A stretch of 64,000 bases of DNA from Alteromonadaceae bacterium (GCA_013393545.1 JABXHG010000115.1:1-64000); one strand, 5' to 3'; counted from the first letter of the stretch, positions 52,953 to 63,100 are shown. Notes: generated by a model from the letters alone, not told the origin. Numbers and translations: made by a program.

Positions 52953-52995
52953 CTGACATCACGCTGATACCGCGCAACAAGACACTGGAAAGGCA

Positions 52996-53706
52996 ATGCG
53001 ACAGATAGTACTGGATACCGAAACGACCGGCATCGACCCCAACGAAGGCCACAGGATCATCGAAATCGGCTGCGTGGAAGTCATCGAGCGGGAGCTGACT
53101 GGTCGGAATTACCACGTATACATCAACCCCGAGCGGGAAGTGGAAGCCGAGGCGATTTCGGTACACGGCATTACCAACGAATTTCTGGCCGACAAGCCGA
53201 AATTCTCCGAAGTGGCTGACGAATTCTTCGAATTCATCAAAGGTGCAGAACTGGTCATCCACAACGCCGCGTTCGACGTGGGCTTTATGGATTCGGAATT
53301 CGCGCGCCTGAAGCCCGTGCGCAAAACCGCCGACCATTGCGGCATTGTCGATTCCCTGGCCATTGCCCGAGCCAAGCATCCGGGCCAGAAAAACAACCTC
53401 GACGCCCTTTGTAAGCGTTATGGTATCGACAACTCCAACCGGGAACTGCACGGCGCCTTGCTGGATGCGGAAATCCTGGCAGATGTGTATCTGCTGATGA
53501 CCGGCGGCCAGACCGCTTTGTCACTGGATGCCGACGGGGGCGAAGCTGGTGGGGCCGGGCGCATCCGGCGCGCAAGCAGTGATCGCCCGAGACTGGCGGT
53601 GGTGCGGGCCAGTGATGAGGAAGACTCGGCACACCGCGAGTTTATGGATATGATGGCGAAACAGGCGGGTGAAACCGTTTGGGCGCGCATCGAAAGCGGG
53701 GAATGA
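52996..53706 (+). CDS. dnaQ: DNA polymerase III subunit epsilon
   Basis: The 236-residue 3'-5' proofreading exonuclease. Exo I is VLDTETTGIDPNEGHRI, Exo II is VIHNAAFDVGFMDSEF, and Exo III-epsilon is HGALLDAEILADVYLLMTGG. The C-terminal tail carries the region that binds the alpha subunit. It follows rnhA by 43 bp, the conserved pair. Confidence 0.96.
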   Translation: MRQIVLDTETTGIDPNEGHRIIEIGCVEVIERELTGRNYHVYINPEREVEAEAISVHGITNEFLADKPKFSEVADEFFEFIKGAELVIHNAAFDVGFMDSEFARLKPVRKTADHCGIVDSLAIARAKHPGQKNNLDALCKRYGIDNSNRELHGALLDAEILADVYLLMTGGQTALSLDADGGEAGGAGRIRRASSDRPRLAVVRASDEEDSAHREFMDMMAKQAGETVWARIESGE

Positions 53707-53747
53707 GAACCAGATCAGAGTCTGCTGTATTTCCGTGTGCCGTTTTG

Positions 53748-53775
53748 TTGAGCCACTTCAATTTTATGTTATAAA
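53748..53775 (+). promoter_or_regulatory. Candidate promoter of fimL
   Basis: TTGAGC (53748-53753) and TATAAA (53770-53775) are 16 bp apart. The expected start near 53782 falls in the palindrome at 53777-53794, about 124 bp before fimL. Confidence 0.45.
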
Positions 53776-53776
53776 T

Positions 53777-53799
53777 ACTGGTTAGCTAATCAGTTTTTT
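53777..53799. terminator. Palindrome with T-run after dnaQ
   Basis: ACTGGTTAGCTAATCAGT is a near-perfect palindrome followed by TTTTT, fitting a terminator of dnaQ. Because it overlaps the predicted fimL start site, it could instead be an operator. Confidence 0.5.
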
Positions 53800-53905
53800 G
53801 TAAACTGGAACTCACTCGGTACCGATTTTCCAGCTTAGGGAAGGCACCGCCCAAAAGGGCATCAAACAGGACGCGGTAGTTTCCGCAAATTAACAGGAAG
53901 CGTTT

Positions 53906-55606
53906 ATGGTTCAAGCATCTCTGGCGACGAGATCCCACTCGTTTGATCTGGTCAGGAATGAAATCGATCAGACCATCAAGCAGGCGGAAACCAGTCTTGA
54001 GCGCTTCCAGGAAAACCGCGATCAGGCCGAAGAGCTGCAAAACTGCGTTGATTACATCAACCAGCTGCGCGGTATTTTCATTCTCGTGGAATTGCAGGGT
54101 GCCAGCCGCCTTTGCCAGGAAGCATCCGCTCTGTCTGAGGACATGCCCGTTGGCGAGCAGGCCGACGCCCGCCTGACCGCACTTAACGGCGCTCTCTTCA
54201 CCCTTCGTCGTTATACCGAGTACTACCATCAGCAGCGGCAAGACCACCCGGAATTACTGCTGCCGGCCATTAACGAGCTGCGCGAGGCACGCCAGGAAAA
54301 ACCCTACCCGGAATCCTGGTTCTTCAACCCGCGCGTGAGTGAGCACCCGGATTTCTGCACTGATTTGCCCCTGGCGCCGCTCGGTGACAGCGACGGTGAG
54401 CAGGAAGCATTCACCCGGCGCATGCGCCTGACCTTTCAGATTGCCTTGCTGGGCATCCTCAAGGATCGCAACCCGGAAATCAGCAAAAAACTGATGGCCC
54501 GCGCCGCCCGGGGCTTTGCCCGTTTGTGCCAGGGCACGGCGAAAGGGCAATTGTGGTGCTTGTTCACCATCGTTGCCAACACCATGGTTGACCGGGCCAT
54601 GGGCTTCACTAAAGCCCGTAAGCGCCTTTTGATGCAGCTGGAAAGGCAGGCCCGGGAAATCGTCTACATGGGCAAGCCGGCGCTGGACAAATCTGCGCCG
54701 GACACCCTGTTGATGGAGCTGGTTTACCTTCTGTATATCTCGGGCTCCGCCAACCCGGAAGTAGTGCGGGTATTGTCTGCCTATCAACTGGCACCGTCCA
54801 AATTCCCGGACAGCATGCTGGAAGCCCACGCCCGCCGCTTGTATGGCCCCGGCGCCGATGTGCTGAAATCCCTGTCACAGGCTCTGCAAGAAGAGCTGAA
54901 CCAGCTTAAAGACCGCCTCGATATCATTGAGCGGGGCCTGGAACCGGATCTGGCGGAGCTGTCCGGCATTGCAGAAGGCCTGGACAGGGTAGCGAACACC
55001 TTGCGAATGCTCGATCTGGAAAAGCTCGCCCGCCTGTCCGGCGACGAGGCCTCGCGCCTGCGCCAGTGGGAAGGGGAAGATCGCCTGCCGGGCGAGGACG
55101 AACTCTACCGCCTGGCCGGTTCCGTGCTGGCCATTGAAGATGCGGTCATGCAGTTTGTCCATCGCGGTATCACCTTGGAAACCGATGCCATGGCGGGCAC
55201 CGCCAACACGGGCGAAGCCTCCATTTACCTGCAGGAAGCCGTGTGGGTGGTGGCGGACGAGGCGCGCAGCGCGCTCACCCTGGCCAAGCGGGCCATTACC
55301 GCCTTCCTGGAATCGGATTACGACAAACTGCACCTGGCCAACCTGCCGGGTACCCTGCACAGTATCTGGGGCGGGCTGGAGCTGATCAGTGATTCTCAGG
55401 CCGCCCGGGTGATCGCCAGAATTGCCACCTCCATCCAGCAACAGCTGCTGGATGCCCGGGAAGCACCGAGTGAACAGGTGCTGGAAGCATTGGCAGACGC
55501 CCTGACATCGCTGGAATATTACATTGAAAGCATTGGGCGGAATGAAGAGCGTAATCCGGACCTGCTCAGGCTGGCGGAAAGTTCGCTGAACGGCGTCGGC
55601 TTGTAA
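53906..55606 (+). CDS. fimL: FimL, scaffold protein of the Chp/cAMP pathway
   Basis: The 566-residue all-helical protein resembles the N-terminal part of the ChpA/PilL kinase (HDFDL-like entry SFDLVRNEIDQTIKQAETSLE, CVDYINQLRGIFILVELQGA). It has no phosphorylatable HPt His in those repeats and no kinase or CheW domain. This is the make-up of P. aeruginosa FimL, which binds PilG and FimV to activate adenylate cyclase CyaB for twitching motility and virulence gene control. FimL lies near dnaQ in pseudomonads too. The partner gene fimV is in this window at 18969-22007. Confidence 0.85.
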   Translation: MVQASLATRSHSFDLVRNEIDQTIKQAETSLERFQENRDQAEELQNCVDYINQLRGIFILVELQGASRLCQEASALSEDMPVGEQADARLTALNGALFTLRRYTEYYHQQRQDHPELLLPAINELREARQEKPYPESWFFNPRVSEHPDFCTDLPLAPLGDSDGEQEAFTRRMRLTFQIALLGILKDRNPEISKKLMARAARGFARLCQGTAKGQLWCLFTIVANTMVDRAMGFTKARKRLLMQLERQAREIVYMGKPALDKSAPDTLLMELVYLLYISGSANPEVVRVLSAYQLAPSKFPDSMLEAHARRLYGPGADVLKSLSQALQEELNQLKDRLDIIERGLEPDLAELSGIAEGLDRVANTLRMLDLEKLARLSGDEASRLRQWEGEDRLPGEDELYRLAGSVLAIEDAVMQFVHRGITLETDAMAGTANTGEASIYLQEAVWVVADEARSALTLAKRAITAFLESDYDKLHLANLPGTLHSIWGGLELISDSQAARVIARIATSIQQQLLDAREAPSEQVLEALADALTSLEYYIESIGRNEERNPDLLRLAESSLNGVGL

Positions 55607-55624
55607 AACAAGGGGTTCACGCAC

Positions 55625-55656
55625 AAAAAAACCTGCGCCGAAACGCAGGTTTTTTT
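55625..55656. terminator. Bidirectional terminator between fimL and the SCP2 gene
   Basis: AAAAAAACCTGCG pairs perfectly with CGCAGGTTTTTTT around a CCGAAA loop, giving a 13-bp stem with A and T tracts. It serves two convergent genes. Confidence 0.88.
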
Positions 55657-55673
55657 GATTAAACGGGCAATGT

Positions 55674-55988
55674 TCAGCCCATATTAAACAGCTCGCCCAG
55701 CTTGGTGGCCAGCATCATGTCGCCTTCGGCGCGCAGCTGACCGGCCATGAACGCCTGCATGCCGTCGGTTTCACCGGAGACAATGCCCTTGAGGGTTTCG
55801 GAGTTCATGATCAGGGTGACCGAAGGATCATCATGGGCGCCTTCGGCTAGCTTGCAGGTACCATCCTTGACCACCAGATGATAGGTTTTGTCGTCTTCCA
55901 CATCGAACTGGAAAACCAGATCGAGGCCCTGAGCGGCTTCCGCGTTGAAGTTGTTTTCCAGCTTTTCAAAAACCTGATCTACCGTCAT
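55674..55988 (-). CDS. SCP2 sterol-binding domain protein
   Basis: The 104-residue protein starts at the ATG at 55988, with AAAGGT in place. It is a single SCP2-like domain (GLDLVFQFDVEDDKTYHLVVKDG, DPSVTLIMNSETLKGIVSGE, AFMAGQLRAEGDMMLATKL), which forms a hydrophobic pocket for lipid or acyl-CoA. Bacterial members of this size are of unknown function and often appear in organisms that use alkanes and fatty acids. It stands alone between two plus-strand genes. Confidence 0.87.
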   Translation of the reverse strand: MTVDQVFEKLENNFNAEAAQGLDLVFQFDVEDDKTYHLVVKDGTCKLAEGAHDDPSVTLIMNSETLKGIVSGETDGMQAFMAGQLRAEGDMMLATKLGELFNMG

Positions 55989-56119
55989 GGTCGTACCTTT
56001 AACTGATTGTTGATTCAAATTGAATGATCACCTGACCCGACTTTATGGCGACTGTCCGGTTGGTGTCAAGAATAATCAAACGACTGTTTTAAATTTCTGA
56101 AGCCCGCACCGTGGCGCCT

Positions 56120-56147
56120 TTGCTGGCATTTGCCGACAAGGTACACT
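56120..56147 (+). promoter_or_regulatory. Candidate promoter of sohB
   Basis: TTGCTG (56120-56125) and TACACT (56142-56147) are 16 bp apart, with a start near 56154, 29 bp before the sohB TTG codon. Confidence 0.45.
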
Positions 56148-56182
56148 GGCGAATTCGCACTTGACCCCGTGGAGAGCATAGC

Positions 56183-57238
56183 TTGGAATTTCTGACTGAA
56201 TACGGCCTGTTCCTGGCCAAAATCGCCACCTTCGTGATCGCCGCCGTGGTTCTGGCCTCGGTTGTTGTCTCGCTGGCCCGCAAGGAACACGATGAACACG
56301 ACGACGGCGAGCTGAAAATCGGCAAGCTCAACGACCAGTACCGCAAACTCCGCGAATCCATCCAGAGCCGGCTGATGAGCGACGCCGAACGAAAGGCCTG
56401 GCAGAAACAGAAGAAAAAAGAAAAGAAAGCCGAGAAAAAAGCCGCCAAGCAGGGCACCGAAACCGAAGAAAAAGACAGCAAGGGCCGCATCTTCGTTATT
56501 GATTTTGATGGCGACATCAAAGCCAGCGACACCACCACACTACGCCGCTCCGTCTCCGCCATCCTCAGCGTGGCCGACCCGGAAACCGACGAAGTCGTGA
56601 TTCGCCTGGAAAGCGGCGGCGGTTTGGTCCACGCCTACGGCCTGGCTGCCGCCCAGCTTGACCGCATCCGCAGCAAAGGCATCAAACTCACCGCCTGCGT
56701 CGACAAAGTCGCCGCCAGCGGCGGCTACATGATGGCCTGCGTGGCCGACCGCATCATCGCCTCACCCTTCGCCGTCCTCGGCTCCATCGGCGTCGTTGCC
56801 CAACTGCCCAACTTCCACCGGGTACTGAAAAAGAATGACATCGACTTCGAAGTACTCACCGCCGGCGAACACAAACGCACCATGACCATCTTCGGCGAAA
56901 ACACCGAAGGCGGCCGCAAGAAATTCCTCGAAGACCTGGAAGACACCCACACACTGTTCAAAGACTACGTCAGCGAACGCCGCCCGGGCCTGGACATCAA
57001 AGCCGTGTCCAACGGCGACATCTGGTTCGGCAAACGCGCTCTGGAAGTCAACCTGATCGACGAGGTGAAAACCTCGGATGAATACTTGATCGAAGCCTGT
57101 GATCGGGGTGAGGTGGTGTCCGTGTCCTACCAGCGTAAGCGCACGTTGCCTGAGAAACTGGGCTTGGCCACCAGTGCCGCTGTTGAACACAGCATTTGGA
57201 AGGTACTGAGTGTGTTTCGGAATCAGAAGATTCAATAA
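56183..57238 (+). CDS. sohB: Inner-membrane protease SohB
   Basis: The 351-residue signal-peptide-peptidase-A-like protease begins with a TTG codon (GGAG upstream) and one membrane helix (about residues 5-30). A Lys/Glu-rich segment (about 72-95) follows, then the S49 protease domain. Catalytic Ser179 is in KVAASGGYMMACVAD and Lys231 in TAGEHKRTM, a Ser-Lys dyad. IGVVAQLPNFHRVLKKNDID is the SohB-type block. The active site faces the periplasm. Repeat copy E lies 41 bp past its stop. Confidence 0.93.
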   Translation: MEFLTEYGLFLAKIATFVIAAVVLASVVVSLARKEHDEHDDGELKIGKLNDQYRKLRESIQSRLMSDAERKAWQKQKKKEKKAEKKAAKQGTETEEKDSKGRIFVIDFDGDIKASDTTTLRRSVSAILSVADPETDEVVIRLESGGGLVHAYGLAAAQLDRIRSKGIKLTACVDKVAASGGYMMACVADRIIASPFAVLGSIGVVAQLPNFHRVLKKNDIDFEVLTAGEHKRTMTIFGENTEGGRKKFLEDLEDTHTLFKDYVSERRPGLDIKAVSNGDIWFGKRALEVNLIDEVKTSDEYLIEACDRGEVVSVSYQRKRTLPEKLGLATSAAVEHSIWKVLSVFRNQKIQ

Positions 57239-57279
57239 CTCGATCAGATCCCGGATGGGCTTGTATCGAAGTTAGAATA

Positions 57280-57387
57280 GAAGGGCAGGAGGTTGCTTTC
57301 CAAAAATTTCGAAGGCCAAGGATGGCCTGAGAGAAGCGCACATGGATGTGCTTGTAGCGGTTTTTGGAAAGCAACCTCCTGCCCTTC
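57280..57387 (-). repeat. Structured intergenic repeat, copy E
   Basis: Perfect 27-bp arms at 57280-57306 and 57361-57387 enclose a 54-nt core in minus orientation. Plus-strand core hairpins are AGGCCAAGGATGGCCT (57313-57328, loop AGGA) and GCACATGGATGTGC (57338-57351, loop TGGA). The element occupies the gap between the convergent sohB and DUF934 genes. Confidence 0.87.
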
Positions 57388-57426
57388 GTGCCCCCTAAGT
57401 AAGAGGCACTGAAGGTCAGAGGCCTA

Positions 57427-57933
57427 TCAAGAAGCCCGCCGCCGAAACAACGGCAAATCGGTATCCCAAGCTGCCTGATAAGTCTGGCTAAAGAAATCCA
57501 GATACCGCGCCGCCTCGGAGCTGTCCTTGTCAGCCCGCAGCACAAACGTACTGAAGCCACACCGCTTCATAAACTGAAGCTGATCCAGCAGCACATCACC
57601 AATGGCCCGCAGATCGCCTTCATAGCCAAAACGCTCCCGCAGCAGCCGGCCAATGCTGTAGCCACGGCCATCCACAAAACGCGGGAAATTCACCGCAATC
57701 AGCGGTACCTCGTTCATCTTGCCTTCAAGAATCTCCGGCTCATCGTGACTGTCGAACCAGACACCGACATCAGTGCGGCCAGCAAACGACGCCTCGTTCT
57801 CCAGCCACAGATCCGCCGGCACCAGCGCCGGCTTGTCATCGGGCAGGGCCAGGGCCTCGCCCTCTTCAGGGCGGGGCACCACAACCCAGTCATCCTGGCG
57901 CAACGCGCCGTCTGCAGTAATTACCTCAGGCAT
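57427..57933 (-). CDS. DUF934 protein, sulfite-reduction partner
   Basis: About 168 residues, starting MPEVITADGALRQDDW at the ATG at 57933 with AAGGAG well spaced. The DUF934 domain is visible in IAVNFPRFVDGRGYSIGRLLRERFGYEGDLRAIGDVLLDQL (only part invariant). The family is regularly encoded next to CysI or CysH in proteobacteria and presumed to assist assimilatory sulfate/sulfite reduction, possibly in electron delivery; this is not proven. It overlaps cysI by 8 bp. It is not itself a flavoprotein reductase by any motif I can see. Confidence 0.88.
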   Translation of the reverse strand: MPEVITADGALRQDDWVVVPRPEEGEALALPDDKPALVPADLWLENEASFAGRTDVGVWFDSHDEPEILEGKMNEVPLIAVNFPRFVDGRGYSIGRLLRERFGYEGDLRAIGDVLLDQLQFMKRCGFSTFVLRADKDSSEAARYLDFFSQTYQAAWDTDLPLFRRRAS

Positions 57934-59578
57934 AAACCCGCTCCTTGAAAGGCTTGATACCAATACGCCGATAGGTATCCAGGAAAGTCTCTTCGCTGGT
58001 GCGCTGCTCAACGTACACATTCACAATGTTCGAAATCACATCCGGCACTTCCTCGCGGGCAAACGACGGCCCCAGAATCTTGCCGATCTGCGCATCGTGG
58101 TGGGACGAGCCGCCCAGACTGATCTGATAGAACTCATCGCCTTTCTTGTCCACGCCCAACACGCCGATGTTACCCACGTGGTGGTGACCACAGGCGTTCA
58201 TGCAGCCGGAGATGTTCAGGTCGATCTCGCCCAAGTCGTACAGGTAATCGATGTCATCGAACCGCCGCTGGATAGCTTCCGCCACCGGAATGGACTTGGC
58301 GTTGGCCAGGTTGCAGTAATCGCCGCCCGGGCAGCAGATGATGTCGTTGAGCGTGTGCAGGTTGGCGGTGGCGAACCCCTTCGGCTTGACGGACTGCCAC
58401 AGCTCGAACAGGCGATCCTGGCGCACATCGGCCAATACCACGTTCTGGTGGTGCGTCACCCGCGCCTCGCCAAAGCTGTACTCATCGGCCAGGTCGGCAA
58501 TCTGGTCCAGCTGCTCATCGCTCACGTCACCCGGCGGCGTGCCGGTCTGCTTGAGTGTCAGCGTAACAATCGCATAGCCCGGCTTCTTGTGGGTGTCCAC
58601 GTTGTGGGCCAGCCACTGGTCAAACTCGCGATTTTCGAAACGCTGACTGGCCAGCAGATCCGTGGCGTTTTCCAGCTGCTCATACGCCGGCTCGGTGAAG
58701 AAGCCCTTGATGTGCTCAATGGCTTCCGGAGTCAGGCGAGTGGGGGAATCCTTGATGTGAGCCCACTCGGCTTCCACCTTCTCGGCGAAGCCTTCCGGCG
58801 TCAGTGCTTTTACCAAGATCTTGATGCGCGCCTTGAACTTGTTGTCCCGGCGGCCATAGCGGTTATACACCCGCAATACCGCTTCCATGTACGTCAGCAG
58901 ATCCAGTTCCGGCAAGAAGTCCCGGATGACCGGGCCGACCATGGGCGTGCGGCCCAGACCACCACCAACGTGCACACGGAAACCCAGCTCACCGGCGTCG
59001 TTGCGCACCAGCTGCAGGCCAATGTCGTGCACCTGAATGGCAGCCCTGTCGGTCTTCTCGGAGGCGTTCACCGCCACCTTGAACTTCCGGGGCAGGAACG
59101 CGAATTCTGGATGGAAGGTGGACCACTGGCGAATCAGCTCGCAATAGGGGCGCGGGTCGGCAATTTCATCCGACTGGACGCCGGCGAACTGGTCCGTGGT
59201 GGTGTTACGGATGCAGTTGCCACTGGTCTGGTTGGCATGCATTTCCACTTCCGCCAGTTCCGCCAGAATATCCGGCACCTGTTCCAGTTCCGGCCAGTTT
59301 AGCTGGAGGTTCTGCCGTGTGGTGAAGTGAGCGAACCGCTTGTCGTAATCCCGGGTCACACGCGCCAGCCGGCGCAACTGGTCGGAACGCAGCATGCCGT
59401 AAGGAACACAAATCCGAAGCATGGGTGCGTGGCGCTGAACGTAGAGCCCGTTCTGCAGGCGCAGCGGCAAATACTCTTCTTCTTCCAGTTCACCGGAGAG
59501 CCGGCGGCGTGTCTGGTCGCGGAACTGTTCGACTCGCTCGGCGGCCATTTTTCGATCGTGTTCGTCGTATACGTACAT
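57926..59578 (-). CDS. cysI: Nitrite/sulfite reductase hemoprotein (CysI-like)
   Basis: The 550-residue siroheme and 4Fe-4S enzyme reduces sulfite (or nitrite) to sulfide (or ammonia). The cluster Cys ligands lie in ICCPGGDYCNLANAKS and NISGCMNACGHHHVG. RVTRDYDKRFAHFTTRQNLQLNW is the first ferredoxin-like half, and RIKILVKALTPEGFAEKVE the second. Pairing with DUF934 indicates sulfite reductase rather than nitrite reductase. There is no partner flavoprotein CysJ nearby. An AT-rich stretch (59640-59680) precedes the gene and could hold a CysB-type site. Confidence 0.9.
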   Translation of the reverse strand: MYVYDEHDRKMAAERVEQFRDQTRRRLSGELEEEEYLPLRLQNGLYVQRHAPMLRICVPYGMLRSDQLRRLARVTRDYDKRFAHFTTRQNLQLNWPELEQVPDILAELAEVEMHANQTSGNCIRNTTTDQFAGVQSDEIADPRPYCELIRQWSTFHPEFAFLPRKFKVAVNASEKTDRAAIQVHDIGLQLVRNDAGELGFRVHVGGGLGRTPMVGPVIRDFLPELDLLTYMEAVLRVYNRYGRRDNKFKARIKILVKALTPEGFAEKVEAEWAHIKDSPTRLTPEAIEHIKGFFTEPAYEQLENATDLLASQRFENREFDQWLAHNVDTHKKPGYAIVTLTLKQTGTPPGDVSDEQLDQIADLADEYSFGEARVTHHQNVVLADVRQDRLFELWQSVKPKGFATANLHTLNDIICCPGGDYCNLANAKSIPVAEAIQRRFDDIDYLYDLGEIDLNISGCMNACGHHHVGNIGVLGVDKKGDEFYQISLGGSSHHDAQIGKILGPSFAREEVPDVISNIVNVYVEQRTSEETFLDTYRRIGIKPFKERVYA

Positions 59579-59785
59579 GGAGTAAAAATCCTGCCTGTTA
59601 TTACTGAACTGCAGGATACCACTGCGTTTTTATTCTCAAAATGATTATTTCAACATATTGTTATCGACTCAGACGATAAGCCGTGCGCAGGGTAAGGATT
59701 GGACGAAAGCGGGTTTTGTGGCTTAAATGTGAATGAGACCGGTCACAACAATAACTTTACCGGAGCGACCGGAAGGAGAGGCGTT

Positions 59786-59890
59786 ATGAAGAAGTCCATG
59801 CGTTCAGACAGCCTGGCCGATGCGGTAGCAGCTGTCTTGCTGGTGGTGTTGGCAGTGGCATTCGCCGTGGTGTGGGTATCGGGCCAGTAG
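59786..59890 (+). CDS. 34-residue single-pass membrane peptide
   Basis: A small gene with a strong ribosome binding site (AAGGAGAGG, 5-8 bp before the ATG). It encodes MKKSMRSDSLADAVAAVLLV followed by VLAVAFAVVWVSGQ. Residues 14-31 form one hydrophobic helix and the N terminus is basic, so an inner-membrane location is predicted. It runs against the DUF2970 gene with a 14-bp gap. I do not recognise a named family; the clean translation signal and the coding-like composition support it as real. The 207 bp before it hold the cysI promoter region but no other gene that I can see. Confidence 0.65.
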   Translation: MKKSMRSDSLADAVAAVLLVVLAVAFAVVWVSGQ

Positions 59891-59904
59891 ACTCTGAAAA
59901 GGCC

Positions 59905-60132
59905 TTACTGGCTGGCCAGCACGAGTTTGACAATCACAATCAGCGACACCACAAACACCGTGGTAAACAACAGCCCGGCAACAATGTAGGGCACCGGGCT
60001 GTGGCTGGAAAAATCTTCCTGCCGGCGCTTTTCCGATTGCACACCCAGTGCGCCGGCCAGCACGCTCTGCAGAATTTTTCCCACCCCGGGCTTGCGGGGT
60101 GGGCGGTCTTCGCGGTTATCCGGGTTGCTCAT
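59905..60132 (-). CDS. DUF2970 membrane protein
   Basis: The 75-residue protein has a charged N-terminal half containing GVGKILQSVLAGALGVQSEKRRQEDF and a hydrophobic C-terminal helix (about residues 49-72, VPYIVAGLLFTTVFVVSLIVIV). This is the DUF2970 layout, a small gammaproteobacterial family of unknown function. It lies downstream of metH on the same strand with a 36-bp gap, so cotranscription is likely. Confidence 0.85.
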   Translation of the reverse strand: MSNPDNREDRPPRKPGVGKILQSVLAGALGVQSEKRRQEDFSSHSPVPYIVAGLLFTTVFVVSLIVIVKLVLASQ

Positions 60133-60168
60133 TGAACGCCCCTTGTTGAACCCATGCCGGCCCGGTTG

Positions 60169-63100
60169 TTACTCCGCCGGGTCGTACGCCAGGCTTGGCA
60201 TCAGCCAGCGCTCCGCGTCGGCCTTGGACCAGCCTTTACGTTCAGCATAGTCCTCAACCTGATCCACGCCAATCTTGCCCACGGCAAAGTATTTTGACTC
60301 CGGATGGGCGAAGTACCAGCCGGACACCGCCGCCGTCGGGTACATGGCGAAGTGTTCGGTCAGCTTCAGGCTGGTGTTGGCCGTGGCATCCAGCAGCTTG
60401 AACAGAGTGGCTTTTTCTGTATGGTCCGGGCAGGCCGGGTAGCCGGGTGCCGGGCGAATACCGCGATAGCGTTCCTTGATCAGGTCTTCGTTTTCCATCT
60501 GCTCGTCGGTGGCATAGCCCCAGAACTCCTTACGCACGCGCTCGTGCATGCGCTCGGCAAAAGCTTCGGCCAATCGATCCGCCAACGCCTGAACCATGAT
60601 AGCGCTGTAATCGTCGTGGGCGGCCTTGAACTCTTCGGTCAGCTCGTCCACGCCAATGCCGGTGGTCACGGCAAAGCCACCCACGTAATCCCCCAGGTGT
60701 GAGCTTTCCGGTGCGACAAAGTCGGACAGCGCCATCATCGGCTTGCCCGGTGCCTTGTCATCCTGCTGACGCAGATGGTGCAGGGTGGTCAGCTCCTCGG
60801 TACGGGACTCGTCGGTGTATACCACAATGTCGTCGCCACGGCGGTTGGCCGGCCAGAAGCCGATCACGCCTTTGGCGGTGACCCGTTTTTCTTCAATCAT
60901 GCGCTTGAGCAGCTTTTGGGCATCATCGAACAGGTTGCGGGCCGCTTCACCGCGCTTGGGGTCGTCGAAAATCGCCGGGTATTTGCCGGCAATGTCCCAG
61001 GAGATAAAGAACGGTGTCCAGTCGATGTAATCCACCAGCTCCTCGAGCTTGTAGTCGTCAAACACCCGGACGCCGGTAAAGGCCGGTTGGGCCGGCTGGT
61101 AACCGTCAAAATCGATGTCCGGTGCCCGCTTGCGCGCCTCCTCCAGGCTAACCAGCTTGGTGCGGTCGCCCCTGTTTTTACGCCGCTCGCGGATCTCGTC
61201 GTATTCCTTGTGGGCCGCTTCGACAAACGCAGGTTTCGCGGTTTTGCTGAGAAGCTGGGAGGCCACGTTCACACAGCGAGAGGCGTCTGATACGTACAGG
61301 GCAATGTCGTTCTTGTACTGCGGCTCAATTTTTACCGCCGTGTGGGCCTTGGAGGTGGTGGCGCCACCGATCATCAGCGGGATGTTGAAGTCCAGGCGCT
61401 GCATTTCGCGGGCCACGTGGACCATTTCATCCAGCGACGGGGTAATCAGCCCGCTCAGGCCAATGATGTCGACGTTTTCTTCCTTCGCTTTTTCCAGAAT
61501 CTTGTCGCAGGGCACCATCACGCCCATGTCGATCACTTCGTAGTTGTTGCACTGCAGCACCACGCCCACGATGTTCTTGCCGATGTCGTGCACATCGCCT
61601 TTCACCGTGGCCATGAGAATCTTGCCCTTGGCCTGCTGACCTTCGGACTTCTCCGCCTCGATGTAGGGGATCAGGTGCGCCACCGCCTGCTTCATCACCC
61701 GGGCGATTTTTACCACCTGGGGCAGGAGCATCTTACCGTCGCCAAACAGGTGGCCGACCACGTTCATGCCAGCCATCAGCGGCCCTTCGATCACCTCGAT
61801 GGGGTGCTCGGCGTTCTGGCGGCAGGCTTCGGTGTCGTCAATGATGTAGCTGGTAATGCCTTTGACCAGGGCATGCTCCAGGCGCTTCTCTACCGGCCAT
61901 TCGCGCCAGGCCAGATCTTCTTCCTTCGCCTGGCCGCCTTTGCCTTTGAACTTCTCGGCCGCATCCAGCAAACGGTCCGTGGAATCGTCCCGGCGGTTGA
62001 GTACCACGTCTTCCACCAGTTCTTTCAGGTCTGGCTCGATTTCATCGTAAATCACCAGCTGGCCCGGGTTCACAATGCCCATGTTCATGCCGGCCTTGAT
62101 GGCGTGGTACAGGAACACCGAGTGGATGGCCTCGCGCACCGCGTCGTTGCCCCGGAAGGAGAAAGACACGTTACTGACACCGCCGGAGATGGAGGCGTGA
62201 GGGCAGTGCTCCCGAATCCAGCGGGTGGCGTTGATGAAGTCCACCGCGTAGTTGTTGTGCTCCTCGATACCGGTGGCAATGGCGAAGATGTTCGGGTCGA
62301 AAATGATGTCGGCCGGATTGAAGCCGATGCCCACCAGTACATCGTAGGAGCGCTTGCAGATCTCGGTCTTGCGCTCGAAGGTGTCGGCCTGGCCATCTTC
62401 GTCAAAGGCCATGACCACCACGGCAGCGCCGTAGCGCATGCAGTCTTTCGCGCGCTTGATGAATTCTTCTTCGCCTTCTTTTAGGCTGATGGAGTTCACC
62501 ACTGCTCTACCCTGAATGCAGCGCAAGCCGGCTTCGATCACGTCCCACTTGGAGGAGTCGATCATGATCGGCACGCGGGAGATGTCCGGCTCGGAAGCCA
62601 CCAGGTTCAGGAAAGTCACCATCACCTCTTTCGACTCCAACATGCCTTCGTCCATGTTGATGTCGATGATCTGGGCGCCATTCTCCACCTGGTCCCGGGC
62701 CACGCTCAGGGCCTCTTCGTACTGCTCTTCCTTGATCAGGCGCAGGAAGCGCTTGGAACCGGTCACGTTGGTGCGTTCGCCCACGTTGATGAACAGGGTG
62801 TTCTCGTCACCGGTGAACGGTTCCAGGCCGGAGAGGCGCAGGGCCTTCGGGCGCTCGGGAATCTGGCGCGGCGGGTACTTGGCAACCGCTTTGGCCACCG
62901 CCTCAATGTGATCGGGACGAGAGCCACAGCAACCGCCGATGATGTTCAGGAAGCCGTCGCGGGCAAAGCCTTCGATGATCTCGGCCATTTCTTCCGGGGT
63001 CTGGTCGTATTCCCCAAACTCGTTGGGCAGCCCCGCGTTGGGGTGGGCGGAGACGTAGGTTTCCGCCTTGTTGGCCAGCTCTTCCACGTACGGGCGCAGG

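Noticed and set aside
57773..59302. 509-residue plus-strand open frame opposite cysI
   Set aside because: Antisense of cysI with intact cluster motifs on the minus strand.
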